This document shows positions 16,313-25,273 of a DNA stretch of 64,000 nt, piece by piece. Source of the DNA: Roseateles_B flavus. GTDB taxonomy: Bacteria > Pseudomonadota > Gammaproteobacteria > Burkholderiales > Burkholderiaceae_C. Each line of letters opens with the position of its first letter. Positions within the stretch are counted from its first letter, which is position 1. The position numbers were made by a program, and so were the translations under genes. Location of the stretch: NCBI RefSeq assembly GCF_039872765.1, contig NZ_JBDPZC010000010.1, positions 1 to 64,000 of the forward strand, written 5' to 3'. The notes below the pieces were generated by a model that was not told the origin of the DNA, did no database searches, and worked only from the letters and a program-made list of their open reading frames with translations.

Positions 16313-17361
16313 AGCCGCGAGCGATGAGCCATCTCAAGCCCTTGCTGATCACCCAGGGCGATGCCTGCGGGATCGGTCCCGAAGTCGCCGTGGCAGCCTG
16401 GGCTGCCGAACAGACCGCGCCTGGCGCCCGCCCCCTGTGCCTGGTGGGCGACGCCGCCGTCTGGCGCCGGGCCCTGCGCCTGGCCGGCCTGGAACGCCCT
16501 GTGGCCCTGCTGGACGATCCGTCGGAGGCCGCGGGCGCGCCCGTGCGCTGTCTGCCCGTGTGGCAGCCGCCGGGCCTGCCCCCGGGGCTGGTGGACGAGC
16601 CTCTGGGGCGGATCAGTGCCCAGGCTGGTGCAGCCGCGGCGTGCTGCATCGAGGCGGCGGTGGCCGCCGTGCAGGCGGGGCAGGGCGCCGGCATCGTCAC
16701 CGCGCCCATCCACAAGGAGGCCCTGCATGCGGCGGGCGTGCCATTTCCCGGCCACACGGAGATGCTGCAGGCCCTGGCCACCGCGCCGGGTGCCGAGCCG
16801 CCTGCGGTGCGCATGATGCTGGCCAACGAGGAGCTGCGCACGGTGCTGGTGACCATCCACGTGTCCCTGCGCCGCGCCATCGAGCAGGTCACGCGGGAAG
16901 CCGTGCTGCAGACCCTGCGCATCACCCAGGACTCGCTGCGCCGCTTCGGCCTCGCGGCGCCGCGCATCGCGGTGGCGGGCCTGAATCCGCATGCCGGCGA
17001 AGGCGGCCTGTTCGGTGACGAAGAGATCCGGGAGATCATCCCCGCCATCGCCGCGGCCCGCGCCGAAGGCATCGACGCCCAGGGGCCGTTCCCGCCGGAC
17101 ACCATCTTCATGCGCGCCCGCCACGCGCCCCCGCATCACCCGGGCGCCTTCGACGTGGTCGTGGCGATGACGCACGACCATGGCCTGATCCCCGTGAAGT
17201 ACTTGGGCGTGGAGCAGGGCGTCAACGTCACCCTGGGCCTGCCCTTCGTGCGCACCAGCCCGGACCATGGCACGGCCTTCGACATCGTCGGCCAGGGCCG
17301 GGCCGATCCGGCGAGCATGCGGGCGGCGTTGCGGATGGCGTGGCAGCTCTGCGGTGCCTGA
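16309..17361 (+). CDS. pdxA: PdxA-family 4-phosphate dehydrogenase
   Basis: A 350-residue NAD-dependent enzyme of the PdxA family. Canonical PdxA oxidises 4-hydroxythreonine-4-phosphate in pyridoxal phosphate synthesis. Visible elements are ITQGDACGIGPEVAV, TAPIHKEAL, the histidine in GHTEMLQ, VTIHVSLRRAI, GLNPHAGEGGLFGDEE and VNVTLGLPFVRTSPDHGTAFD. The usual HDQG metal-site segment reads HDHGLIPVK, with a His where PdxA normally has Gln. The family also includes PdxA2 enzymes acting on D-erythronate or D-threonate phosphates, so vitamin B6 synthesis is likely but not certain. The start overlaps the NIF3-like stop; ATG 16324 is an alternative. Confidence 0.85.
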   Translation: MKPRAMSHLKPLLITQGDACGIGPEVAVAAWAAEQTAPGARPLCLVGDAAVWRRALRLAGLERPVALLDDPSEAAGAPVRCLPVWQPPGLPPGLVDEPLGRISAQAGAAAACCIEAAVAAVQAGQGAGIVTAPIHKEALHAAGVPFPGHTEMLQALATAPGAEPPAVRMMLANEELRTVLVTIHVSLRRAIEQVTREAVLQTLRITQDSLRRFGLAAPRIAVAGLNPHAGEGGLFGDEEIREIIPAIAAARAEGIDAQGPFPPDTIFMRARHAPPHHPGAFDVVVAMTHDHGLIPVKYLGVEQGVNVTLGLPFVRTSPDHGTAFDIVGQGRADPASMRAALRMAWQLCGA

Positions 17362-17444
17362 GCGCGAGGGCTCCGCCTCGGCAGGGGTGGGGGGACCACG
17401 TGCACGGATCAGGCGGCTCTGAGGTCCTGATCGAGCGCCGCAGG

Positions 17445-17464
17445 GGGGCGACGCCAGTCGCCCC
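17445..17464. terminator. Hairpin between pdxA and the DUF1631 gene
   Basis: Perfect 8-bp stem GGGGCGAC/GTCGCCCC with a 4-base loop, in the convergent gap. It lacks a T-run, so it may only pause or protect RNA ends. Confidence 0.5.
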
Positions 17465-17473
17465 GCCGCCGAC

Positions 17474-20020
17474 TCACTGCTGGGTATTGAGCGCCGCCAG
17501 CTGCTTGCGTGCACGCGCGGTGGCGCGCTCGAGCAGGTAGGCGTTCTCGAAGGCGCGCAGTCGGCCGGTCTCGCAGAGCTTGCGCAGCATGCGGGCGGTC
17601 ATGGTGACCGTCTGCTGGTGCTTGTGGCCCTGGGTGAAGATGAAGAAGCTGCGGCCGGCGCTGATGTGGGCCAGGCGCACCTTGCGCCAGTGCTCGCCGG
17701 TGTTCATCTGGTAGGCGAAACCCAGCTGGAGGTGGTCGATCAGCAGGACGCCGGAGCTGGGCTCGGGCTCCTCGGTCGCGGAGGGCAGGCCGTCGATGCT
17801 GATGTCCACGGCCTGCAGGGGGGCCTCCTGGGCGGTGATGTCGATGTCGACCTCGCCCTTCCAGTCCACCGAGGCCTCCTGGACCAGGCCCAGGCTGGAC
17901 GCTTCCTTGGCATTGAGGCCCTGGGCCAGGTCGATGTCGACCTCGCCGGATTCGGTGTCCCGGAATTCGTCCGGCTGCACCGGGGGCAGGTCTTGCTCCT
18001 TGGGGGCCTCGATGCCGAAGACCGCCTCCAGCTGCTTGACCAGCAGGTTGTAGTCCAGGGCGGACAGGCCCTGGCCCTTCAGCGATTCGGCATGCACAGG
18101 CAGCAGCTGGCCGATGAAGGGCTTGCGCAGGGCCTCGGGCCAGGCGATCAGGTCCAGGCCCTCGTTGAGCGTCTGCATCATGCGGGGCAGGGCGCTCAGG
18201 AAGGCCTGACGCTGCGGCCCCGGGGCCTTGGGCTGCACGCTCAGGACCAGGTCGCGCCCGAACTGGCGGAAGCGCTTCTCGCGGTCCACGCTGCCGCCCT
18301 CGTGGCGGGAGGCCTGCACGATCGCACCGCTCCAGGTCTGGGAGAGGAACTCACGCAGGAAATCCGGCATGGGCACCTTGGCCAGGTTCTGGGCCAGCTG
18401 CTTGGCATAGCGCTGCTGCAGGCGGAGATCGGTTTCCTTGCGCTCGACCAGGGCCGCGGCATCGCCGTGGGCCTGCAGCACCTCGGCGGTCTGGGCGCTG
18501 ACGAAGGCCTCGAGGTCGTCGAGCTTCTGTTCGTAGATCTCGATGCGCTCGAAGTCGCCGCCGCTGACGTCATGGACCAGGGCGCGCACATGCTCCAGGA
18601 ATTCCTTGCCCGGGGACTCGGCGAAGTCGTCGTAGGCGCAGGCCAGGGAGGCCAGGCGGTTGATGAAGCGGCGCACCGGATGGCGGCGCGAGGAGAAGAA
18701 GGTGTTGTCCCCCAGCGCGGCGCGCAGCACGGGCAGCTGCAGCTGGGCCAGCAGGCGCGCCATCTGGGGCGGTACCTTGGCATCGGAGAGGATGTGGTCG
18801 AAGAGGCTGCCCACCACGTCGATCACCATGTGATCCAGGGAGCCGGTGGCGGCCTGGCGCAGGGCGTCGCGGTGCAGGTGGATCAGATTGGGGGGCAGGG
18901 GCAGGGCGCCGCCCGGGACGGTGTCGTCGCCCCATTCCCCGGCACCCAGTGGCATGCCGGCACTGCCTGCGGCGCCGCCGGTCAGGGTGCCCGGCACCGT
19001 GCTGCCGCCAAAGCCGGAGCCCATGCCGCCCGTCAGGGTGCCCGTCATGCCGCTGCCTGCCGGCATGGGCAGGCTGGACAGGCGCCGCAGCAGGTCCATC
19101 AGCTGGGGGTCGACGCTGCCCATCACGCCCGCCGGCGCATAGCCGCCGCCATAGCCCGGGGCATAGCCGCCAACGCCCGTGCCGTAGCCGCTGGGCACAT
19201 TCATGCCGCCGCCGAAGCCACCACCCTGCATGGGCGCGCCATAGCCCGGCGCGCCATAGGTGCCCACGCCGCCGAAGCCGCTCTGGCCCGCCGGCCCGAG
19301 GCCACCGAAGCGCGAGTTGCCGATGGGGCCGCCGAGGTCGCCGGCCACGCTGTTGGGGCCGCCCATGCCGCCCATCGCACCGGCCGGGTTCATGGCCCGC
19401 ACGCGCAGGTCCTGCTGGCGCAGGCCGCGGTTGCGGAAGAGGGTGGCGATGTCGGCGTAGCAGGCGCGCATCTCCGTGGTGAAGGCGCGGGTGAGCTCGT
19501 CGACCAAGGCCTGGCGGATGTCCTGCTCCTCGGTCAGGCTGTGGATGCCGTCCAGCAAGGCCTGCGCGATCAGCTCGGGGCGCAGGGGGTTGCGGTCCAG
19601 ACCGCCTTCGGACGAGCTGAGGCCGGCCAGGAAGGATTCGACGTCCCGCAGCTCCCACTCGCTCTGGTGGCCGATGGCCATGCCGATGCGATCGGCCGCG
19701 ACCATGGCATCGACCTGCTCGTCGTCCATCAGCGAGAGCTCGCCCCAGGCCTTTTTGGCGGCGGGGGCGGCCTTGTCGCGCTGCTCGCCGGCCATCTGGC
19801 GGCGCAGGCTGGCCTGGAACTCCTGGATGAACTTCGGCAGGTTCTCGCGGAACAGGTACTGGGCGGCCAGCAGCGCGTCGCGGCGCTTGGCATAGCCGGC
19901 CGAGAGCGCCGCCAGCCCCAGGCCTTCGGCGCAGCGCTCAGCCGCCTGCTCGGCGGCTGCCCGGACGCGCTGGAAGGCGGCTTCGAGATGCGGGTTGAGT
20001 CGTGACTCGGGCTGGTTCAT
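17474..20020 (-). CDS. DUF1631-family large protein with glycine-rich insert
   Basis: An 848-residue cytosolic protein of the DUF1631 family, whose function is unknown. The first 210 residues and about 375-720 are mainly helical; the C-terminal region (about 745-840, LQLGFAYQMNTGEHWRKVRL) resembles a PilZ-like beta domain. Residues about 211-372 form a low-complexity Gly/Pro/Tyr insert with GGMG, YGAPG and GGG runs. No catalytic motif is visible. A link to cyclic-di-GMP would rest only on the PilZ-like end. It is a single gene between a convergent pdxA and upstream mscL. Confidence 0.8.
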   Translation of the reverse strand: MNQPESRLNPHLEAAFQRVRAAAEQAAERCAEGLGLAALSAGYAKRRDALLAAQYLFRENLPKFIQEFQASLRRQMAGEQRDKAAPAAKKAWGELSLMDDEQVDAMVAADRIGMAIGHQSEWELRDVESFLAGLSSSEGGLDRNPLRPELIAQALLDGIHSLTEEQDIRQALVDELTRAFTTEMRACYADIATLFRNRGLRQQDLRVRAMNPAGAMGGMGGPNSVAGDLGGPIGNSRFGGLGPAGQSGFGGVGTYGAPGYGAPMQGGGFGGGMNVPSGYGTGVGGYAPGYGGGYAPAGVMGSVDPQLMDLLRRLSSLPMPAGSGMTGTLTGGMGSGFGGSTVPGTLTGGAAGSAGMPLGAGEWGDDTVPGGALPLPPNLIHLHRDALRQAATGSLDHMVIDVVGSLFDHILSDAKVPPQMARLLAQLQLPVLRAALGDNTFFSSRRHPVRRFINRLASLACAYDDFAESPGKEFLEHVRALVHDVSGGDFERIEIYEQKLDDLEAFVSAQTAEVLQAHGDAAALVERKETDLRLQQRYAKQLAQNLAKVPMPDFLREFLSQTWSGAIVQASRHEGGSVDREKRFRQFGRDLVLSVQPKAPGPQRQAFLSALPRMMQTLNEGLDLIAWPEALRKPFIGQLLPVHAESLKGQGLSALDYNLLVKQLEAVFGIEAPKEQDLPPVQPDEFRDTESGEVDIDLAQGLNAKEASSLGLVQEASVDWKGEVDIDITAQEAPLQAVDISIDGLPSATEEPEPSSGVLLIDHLQLGFAYQMNTGEHWRKVRLAHISAGRSFFIFTQGHKHQQTVTMTARMLRKLCETGRLRAFENAYLLERATARARKQLAALNTQQ

Positions 20021-20171
20021 GGACGAGGGGGCCGGGCGCGCGCCACGTCAGGGCACACGACGCTTGCCAAGTATCCGTGGATTTGAGGACTCATGTTGTG
20101 ACCAAGCGCAGCCTGCACGCGCCGGAAGGCACGGTACCGCAATTCCCGGGCCGGCAGGCGTGAAGGCTTTC

Positions 20172-20615
20172 TCAGCGCTTGAGCGAATCGCGGATCTCGC
20201 GCAGCAGCACGATGTCCTCGGGGGTCACCGGCTCGGCCGCGGGGGCCGCTGCAGGCTCGCTGCGCTTCAGGCGATTGATCTGCTTGACCATCATGAAGAT
20301 GATGAAGGCCAGGATGATGAAGTTGAGCAGAACGGTCAGGAAGCTGCCGTAGGCGAAGAGCGGCACCCCGGCCTTGGTCAGGGCCTCGTAGGTCTGCGGG
20401 CCCTTGAAGTCCGCTGGCACATTGCCCAGCACAAGGAAGTAGTTGGAGAAATCCAGGCCGCCGACGACCTTGCCCACCAGGGGCATGATCAGGTCCTTGA
20501 CCATCGAGTCGACGATCTTGCCGAAGGCGCCGCCGATGATCACGCCCACGGCGAGATCCACCACATTGCCCTTGACGGCAAACTCCTTGAACTCGCTCAG
20601 CATTCCCATCTTCAT
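20172..20615 (-). CDS. mscL: Large-conductance mechanosensitive channel
   Basis: A 147-residue inner-membrane channel that opens on osmotic downshock. It has the amphipathic N-terminal EFKEFAVKGNVVDLAVGVIIGGAFGKI-type first helix (read in two parts: EFKEFAVKGNVVDLAVG and VIIGGAFGKIVDSMV), a periplasmic loop, and the second helix LLNFIILAFIIFMMVKQINR. The tail EDIVLLREIRDSLKR is the usual C-terminal bundle. ATG 20615 and ATG 20609 are both possible; AGGAG lies 3 and 9 bases before them, slightly favouring 20609. Confidence 0.95.
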   Translation of the reverse strand: MKMGMLSEFKEFAVKGNVVDLAVGVIIGGAFGKIVDSMVKDLIMPLVGKVVGGLDFSNYFLVLGNVPADFKGPQTYEALTKAGVPLFAYGSFLTVLLNFIILAFIIFMMVKQINRLKRSEPAAAPAAEPVTPEDIVLLREIRDSLKR

Positions 20616-20800
20616 CTACTCCTGCGGGAGGATCCCGGCTGTGTTGTGGCGCTATTGTCTACGTTTGCAGGCGTCGCAAATCGGGCCAAACACGGGGATT
20701 TCCGTCGCTGATGCCTGCGGTAGCGCCGAACTGATGCCTTGGCGAGACGATTTGCGTATTCCCGGAGGTGCATCAAGTCAGGGTGGGGGTGGGCGTCCGC

Positions 20801-20806
20801 TAGAAT
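20801..20806 (+). promoter_or_regulatory. Candidate -10 element of petABC
   Basis: TAGAAT lies 42 bases before the petA start, after a G-rich stretch. No clear -35 is visible. The 232-base gap to mscL is otherwise empty and must carry both divergent promoters. Confidence 0.45.
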
Positions 20807-20847
20807 CCGCGGTTGCTCCCGATCAGAAGTCTCCTTTGAGGACCCTC

Positions 20848-21444
20848 ATGAGTGACCAGCAAGTGGATCAAGGCAAGCGCACGTGGCTCATTGCCACGAG
20901 TTGCGCCGGTGCCGGTGTCGGCGTCGCGACCGCCGTGCCCTTTGTCAGTACCTTCGCGCCGTCCGAGCGCGCCAAGGCTGCCGGTGCAGCCGTGGAAGTC
21001 GATATCAGCAGCCTGAAGCCGGGCGAGAAGCTGACGGTGGAGTGGCGCGGCAAGCCGGTCTGGATCGTCCGCCGCACGCCCGAGCAGCTGGAAGCCCTGA
21101 AGAAGAACGATCCGCAACTGGCTGATCCGGACTCCAAGCGCACCGCCTACCCGACGCCTGATTACGCCAAGAACGGCTACCGCTCGATCAAGCCCGAGTA
21201 CTTCGTTGGCGTGGGCATCTGCTCGCACCTGGGCTGTTCTCCCTCCGACAAGTTCCAGGCCGGTCCGCAGCCCTCGCTGCCCGATGACTGGAACGGCGGC
21301 TTCCTCTGCCCCTGCCACGGCTCGACCTTCGACCTGGCCGGCCGCGTGTTCAAGAACAAGCCCGCACCCGACAACCTCGAGGTGCCGCCCCACATGTACC
21401 TGTCCGACACCAAGCTTCTGATTGGTGAAGACAAGGCTGCCTAA
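20848..21444 (+). CDS. petA: Ubiquinol-cytochrome c reductase Rieske iron-sulfur subunit
   Basis: A 198-residue Rieske protein of the bc1 complex. The N-terminus has one uncleaved Tat-type membrane anchor (KRTWLIATSCAGAGVGVATA). The 2Fe-2S cluster ligands are C125 and H127 in CSHLGC and C154 and H157 in CPCHGS, with C130 and C156 as the disulfide pair. It accepts electrons from ubiquinol. ATG 20848 is preceded by gagga. It is followed by petB and petC in the normal order, and depends on the TatABC system encoded upstream. Confidence 0.97.
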   Translation: MSDQQVDQGKRTWLIATSCAGAGVGVATAVPFVSTFAPSERAKAAGAAVEVDISSLKPGEKLTVEWRGKPVWIVRRTPEQLEALKKNDPQLADPDSKRTAYPTPDYAKNGYRSIKPEYFVGVGICSHLGCSPSDKFQAGPQPSLPDDWNGGFLCPCHGSTFDLAGRVFKNKPAPDNLEVPPHMYLSDTKLLIGEDKAA

Positions 21445-21464
21445 GCGAGAGGACAGAGGTCGAT

Positions 21465-22865
21465 ATGGCTGAATTCAAAGAAGCTCCCGCGGGCGCGTCC
21501 GTGGGCGAGCAATTGCTGACCTGGGTGGACAACCGCTTCCCGCTCAGCAAGATGTACCGGGAGCACATGTCGGAGTACTACGCTCCGAAGAACTTCAACT
21601 GGTGGTACATCTTCGGCTCGCTGGCCATGCTGGTGCTGGTGATCCAGATCGTCACCGGCATCTTCCTGGTGATGCACTACAAGCCGGATGCCGCCGTGGC
21701 CTTCGCCTCGGTCGAGTACATCATGCGCGACGTGCCCTGGGGCTGGCTGATCCGCTACATGCACTCGACGGGCGCCTCCGCCTTCTTCGTGGTCGTGTAC
21801 CTGCACATGTTCCGCGGCCTGCTGTACGGTTCCTACCGCAAGCCCCGCGAGCTGGTCTGGATCTTCGGCTGCGCCATCTTCCTGTGCCTGATGGCCGAGG
21901 CCTTCATGGGCTATCTGCTGCCCTGGGGCCAGATGTCCTACTGGGGCGCCCAGGTGATCGTGAACCTGTTCGCTGCCGTGCCCTTCGTCGGCAACGACCT
22001 GGCCCTGATGATCCGCGGCGACTACGTCGTCGGTGACGCCACCCTGAACCGCTTCTTCAGCTTCCATGTGATTGCCGTGCCCCTGGTCCTGCTGGGCCTG
22101 GTGGTGGCGCACATCATCGCGCTGCACGAAGTGGGTTCGAACAACCCGGACGGCGTCGAGATCAAGGCCAAGAAGGATGCGCAGGGCCGCCCGCTGGACG
22201 GCATCCCCTTCCATCCCTACTACAGCGTGCACGACATCTACGGCGTGGGCCTGTTCCTGATGGTGTTCTCGGCCATCATCTTCTTCGCGCCTGAGCTGGG
22301 CGGCTATTTCCTGGAGTACAACAACTTCATCCCGGCCGACCCGCTGAAGACCCCGCCGCACATTGCGCCGGTCTGGTATTTCACGCCGTTCTACTCGATG
22401 CTGCGCGCCACGACCGACGTGATGGTCAACGTGCTGTCGGTGATCGTGGGCCTGGGTGCCGTGCTGGCCGTGCTGAAGGGCACGTTCTCCGGCAAGGGCA
22501 AGATCGCCACGCTGGTGATCGCCGCCGTCGCCATCTTCCTGCTCAAGACCTTCGACGCGAAGTTCTGGGGCGTGGTCGTGATGGGTGGCGCCGTGGTGAT
22601 CCTGTTCTTCCTGCCCTGGCTGGACCACAGCCCGGTCAAGTCGATCCGCTACCGCCCGGACTGGCACAAGTACGTGTACGGCATCTTCGTCGTGGTGTTC
22701 CTGGTGCTGGCCTACCTCGGCATCCAGCCCCCGACCGAGATCGGCACCCTCGTCGCCCAGATCGGCACCCTGTACTACTTCGGTTTCTTCCTGCTGATGC
22801 CGTGGTGGAGCAAGCAAGGCGTGTTCAAGCCTGTGCCTGACCGCGTCACCTTCCACCCCCACTGA
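21465..22865 (+). CDS. petB: Cytochrome b of the bc1 complex
   Basis: A 466-residue integral membrane protein that carries two b hemes and the quinol oxidation and reduction sites. Paired heme histidines are seen in MHSTGASAFFVVVYLHMFRG and in FSFHVIAVPLVLLGLVVAHI. The PEWY-type site appears in the variant APVWYFTPFYSMLRA. The length and eight membrane spans match full-length proteobacterial cytochrome b. It starts 20 bases after petA, with agagg upstream. Confidence 0.97.
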   Translation: MAEFKEAPAGASVGEQLLTWVDNRFPLSKMYREHMSEYYAPKNFNWWYIFGSLAMLVLVIQIVTGIFLVMHYKPDAAVAFASVEYIMRDVPWGWLIRYMHSTGASAFFVVVYLHMFRGLLYGSYRKPRELVWIFGCAIFLCLMAEAFMGYLLPWGQMSYWGAQVIVNLFAAVPFVGNDLALMIRGDYVVGDATLNRFFSFHVIAVPLVLLGLVVAHIIALHEVGSNNPDGVEIKAKKDAQGRPLDGIPFHPYYSVHDIYGVGLFLMVFSAIIFFAPELGGYFLEYNNFIPADPLKTPPHIAPVWYFTPFYSMLRATTDVMVNVLSVIVGLGAVLAVLKGTFSGKGKIATLVIAAVAIFLLKTFDAKFWGVVVMGGAVVILFFLPWLDHSPVKSIRYRPDWHKYVYGIFVVVFLVLAYLGIQPPTEIGTLVAQIGTLYYFGFFLLMPWWSKQGVFKPVPDRVTFHPH

Positions 22866-22886
22866 TCAGTCCAGGAGTTGCATCTC

Positions 22887-23657
22887 ATGAAGAAATTCAT
22901 CGCTACGCTGCTGATCGGTCTGGGCCTGGCCTCGGGTGCCATGGCCAACACCGGCGGCATGGAGTGGGACAAGTTCCCCAAGGAAAAGATGACGGACGTG
23001 GCGTCCCTTCAGAACGGCGCCAAGATCTTCGTCAACTACTGCCTGAACTGCCATGCGGCCGCGTTCATGCGCTACAACCGCCTGCGGGACATCGGCCTGA
23101 CCGAAGCGCAGATCAAGGGCAACCTGATGTTCGCCACCGAGAAGGTGGGCGACGTCATGAAGGTCTCGCTGGACCCGAAGCAGGCCAAGGACTGGTTCGG
23201 CGCCACCCCGCCGGACCTGACCGTGATCGCCCGCTCGCGCGCTGACGGCGCCAAGGGCTCCGGCGCCGACTACCTCTACACCTACATGCGGACCTTCTAC
23301 CGCGACGAGACCAAGGCCACCGGTTGGAACAACCTGGCCTTCCCCAGCGTCGCCATGCCGCATGTGCTGTGGGAGATGCAGGGCCAGCGTGCCGCCAAGT
23401 TCGTCGAGGAAGCCGACCCGCATGACCACACCAAGAAGGTCCACGTCTTCAAGGGCTTCGAGCAGCTGACCCCCGGCACCATGGACGCACGCGCCTATGA
23501 CAGCGCCGTGGGTGACCTGGTCGCCTACCTGCAGTGGATGGGCGAGCCGGCGCAGGCTCAGCGTTTCCGCCTGGGTGTGCTGGTGCTGCTGGGTCTGGGC
23601 ATCTTCACGCTGTTTGCCTGGCGCCTGAATGCGTCCTACTGGAAGGATGTGAAGTAA
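22887..23657 (+). CDS. petC: Cytochrome c1 of the bc1 complex
   Basis: A 256-residue periplasmic cytochrome c1 held by a C-terminal membrane helix (LGVLVLLGLGIFTLFAWRLN). A signal peptide (residues 1-20, ending AMA) comes first. The heme site is C52-LN-C55-H56, and the methionine ligand is probably in PSVAMPHVLWE. It passes electrons from the Rieske protein to soluble cytochrome c. ATG 22887 is chosen because ccaggag precedes it; the TTG 22878 alternative is not needed. Confidence 0.97.
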   Translation: MKKFIATLLIGLGLASGAMANTGGMEWDKFPKEKMTDVASLQNGAKIFVNYCLNCHAAAFMRYNRLRDIGLTEAQIKGNLMFATEKVGDVMKVSLDPKQAKDWFGATPPDLTVIARSRADGAKGSGADYLYTYMRTFYRDETKATGWNNLAFPSVAMPHVLWEMQGQRAAKFVEEADPHDHTKKVHVFKGFEQLTPGTMDARAYDSAVGDLVAYLQWMGEPAQAQRFRLGVLVLLGLGIFTLFAWRLNASYWKDVK

Positions 23658-23692
23658 ACCTTCGGGCCCTGGCCGCCAGCCGGGCCCTGTTG

Positions 23693-23725
23693 CGCAGTGG
23701 GAGGCCTTTGCGGGCACCCACTGCG
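23693..23725 (+). terminator. Terminator after petABC
   Basis: Perfect 9-bp stem CGCAGTGGG/CCCACTGCG with a 15-base loop, followed by tttgcctttt. A second 7-bp dyad (GTGTGCC/GGCACAC) at 23736-23761 lies just before sspA and could belong to its promoter region. Confidence 0.75.
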
Positions 23726-23799
23726 TTTGCCTTTTGTGTGCCGCTACCATGTCGGGCACACGGAATCGATTGTTGACCTGAACTCAGGAGTCCGCCGCC

Positions 23800-24417
23800 A
23801 TGATGGTGCTTTATTCTGGAACCACTTGCCCCTACTCGCACCGTTGCCGCTTCGTGCTGTTTGAAAAGGGCATGGACTTCGAAATCCGTGACGTCGACCT
23901 GTTCGCCAAGCCGGAAGACATCGCGCTGATGAACCCGTACAACGAGGTGCCCATCCTCGTCGAGCGTGACCTCATCCTGTATGAGTCGCACATCATCAAC
24001 GAGTACATCGACGAGCGCTTCCCGCATCCCCAGCTGATGCCCGGCGACCCCGTCGCCCGTGCCCGCGTGCGCCTGTTCCTGCTGAACTTCGAGAAGGAGC
24101 TGTTCGCCCACGTCAATGTGCTGGAGAACCGCGGCCAGGCCGTCAAGCCGACGGACAAGCAGCTGGAGAAGGCCCGTTCGCAGATCCGCGATCGCCTGAC
24201 CCAGCTGGCGCCCATCTTCCTGAAGAACAAGTACATGCTGGGTGACGACTTCTCCATGCTGGACGTGGCCATCGCCCCGCTGCTGTGGCGCCTGGACTAC
24301 TACGGCATCGACATGTCCAAGAACGCCCTGCCGCTGCTGAAGTACGCCGAGCGCATCTTCTCTCGCCCCGCCTACATCGAGGCGCTGACGCCCTCGGAAA
24401 AGGTGATGCGCAAGTAA
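23800..24417 (+). CDS. sspA: Stringent starvation protein A, GST-fold
   Basis: A 205-residue glutathione-S-transferase-like protein that associates with RNA polymerase under starvation and acid stress. It has MVLYSGTTCPYSHRCRFVLF, VDLFAKPEDIALMNPYNEVP and ILYESHIINEYIDERFPHP, which is the SspA pattern. True enzymatic GST activity is not expected. aggag precedes ATG 23800 by 9 bases. It follows petABC and precedes sspB, a common betaproteobacterial order. Confidence 0.95.
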   Translation: MMVLYSGTTCPYSHRCRFVLFEKGMDFEIRDVDLFAKPEDIALMNPYNEVPILVERDLILYESHIINEYIDERFPHPQLMPGDPVARARVRLFLLNFEKELFAHVNVLENRGQAVKPTDKQLEKARSQIRDRLTQLAPIFLKNKYMLGDDFSMLDVAIAPLLWRLDYYGIDMSKNALPLLKYAERIFSRPAYIEALTPSEKVMRK

Positions 24418-24429
24418 GTCGCTACTGCC

Positions 24430-24990
24430 ATGGACCAGACCCCTGACGGTGGCGCACCCACCGGCACCCCCACGAGGCCCTATCTGATCCGGGCCCTGCA
24501 TGACTGGTGCACCGACAACGGCTTCACGCCCTACATCGCGGTGCAGGTCGACCGTTCGGTGCAGGTGCCGCTGGAGTACGTCAGCAACAACGAGATCGTG
24601 CTCAACGTGGGCTTCGATGCCACCAATGGCCTGGACCTCGGCAACGAGTTCATCCAGTTCAAGGCCCGCTTCGGCGGCGTGGCGCGCGAGATCATCGTGC
24701 CGGTGGACCATGTCGTGGCCATCTATGCCCGTGAGAACGGGCAGGGCATGGCCTTCCCCGCGCCTTCCGTCGAGACGGATGCGACGGCGGTGAAGCCCGC
24801 GCCCAGTGCCGTGCCGAAGCCGGCGTCCAAGCCTGCCTCCGCGGGCCTGCGCCTGGCGCCGGCGCCCGCGGTGCAGGGGGCGGACGAGTCCACTCCTGAG
24901 GTCGCGGCGCCGGAGTCCTCGGGCGAAGGGCCGGACCCGGGGCCGGGCGACGGTCCGGGCTCGCGCCCCACGCTCAAGCGCATCAAGTGA
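24430..24990 (+). CDS. sspB: ClpXP specificity-enhancing factor SspB
   Basis: A 186-residue adaptor that delivers ssrA-tagged proteins to ClpXP. The N-terminal domain (about 1-115) begins with TRPYLIRALHDWCTDNGFTP and has VDRSVQVPLEYVSNNEIVLN and ARFGGVAREIIVPVDHVVAI. The remaining 70 residues are Ala/Pro/Ser-rich and disordered, and end with RPTLKRIK, which should be the ClpX-binding tail. It starts 12 bases after sspA and is co-transcribed with it. Confidence 0.95.
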   Translation: MDQTPDGGAPTGTPTRPYLIRALHDWCTDNGFTPYIAVQVDRSVQVPLEYVSNNEIVLNVGFDATNGLDLGNEFIQFKARFGGVAREIIVPVDHVVAIYARENGQGMAFPAPSVETDATAVKPAPSAVPKPASKPASAGLRLAPAPAVQGADESTPEVAAPESSGEGPDPGPGDGPGSRPTLKRIK

Positions 24991-25038
24991 GGACTGCGGG
25001 GTGCGCTGCGACAGGTGAGCAAGCCTTCGAATTGCCCC

Positions 25039-25044
25039 TACAAT
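25039..25044 (+). promoter_or_regulatory. Candidate -10 of tRNA-Thr
   Basis: TACAAT lies 41 bases before the mature tRNA 5' end, in the same cctacaat context as the argB and argJ promoters. The -35 is unclear. Confidence 0.5.
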
Positions 25045-25084
25045 GCGCGCCTGCCAGGGACTCCGGTCCCGGGCGTTCACGAAA

Positions 25085-25160
25085 GCCGGCTTAGCTCAGT
25101 TGGTAGAGCAACCGCCTTGTAAGCGGTAGGTCATCAGTTCGAATCCGATAGCCGGCACCA
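25085..25160 (+). tRNA. tRNA-Thr (anticodon TGT)
   Basis: A 76-base tRNA with encoded CCA. The acceptor stem GCCGGCT/AGCCGGC is perfectly paired. The anticodon stem is accgc/gcggt around loop cttgtaa, with anticodon TGT at 25118-25120, reading ACA threonine codons. The T-arm contains gttcgaatc. Confidence 0.97.
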
Positions 25161-25172
25161 GACCCCATGAAG

Positions 25173-25200
25173 ACACAGGCCTCGCGCCTGTGTTTTTATT
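25173..25200 (+). terminator. Rho-independent terminator after tRNA-Thr
   Basis: Perfect 8-bp stem ACACAGGC/GCCTGTGT with loop ctcgc, followed by ttttatt. It ends the tRNA transcript. Confidence 0.9.
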
Positions 25201-25273
25201 TGTGGCGCCGAAAGGGGCCAGTGCTGGCCAGAGGCGGGTGCTGGCACATGGCCAGAAATGGCCGAACGGGGCT

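Noticed and set aside
18570..19658. 362-codon minus-strand frame inside the DUF1631 gene
   Set aside because: It is an alternative frame of the glycine-rich segment; the residue pattern follows the GC-rich codons of the real gene.
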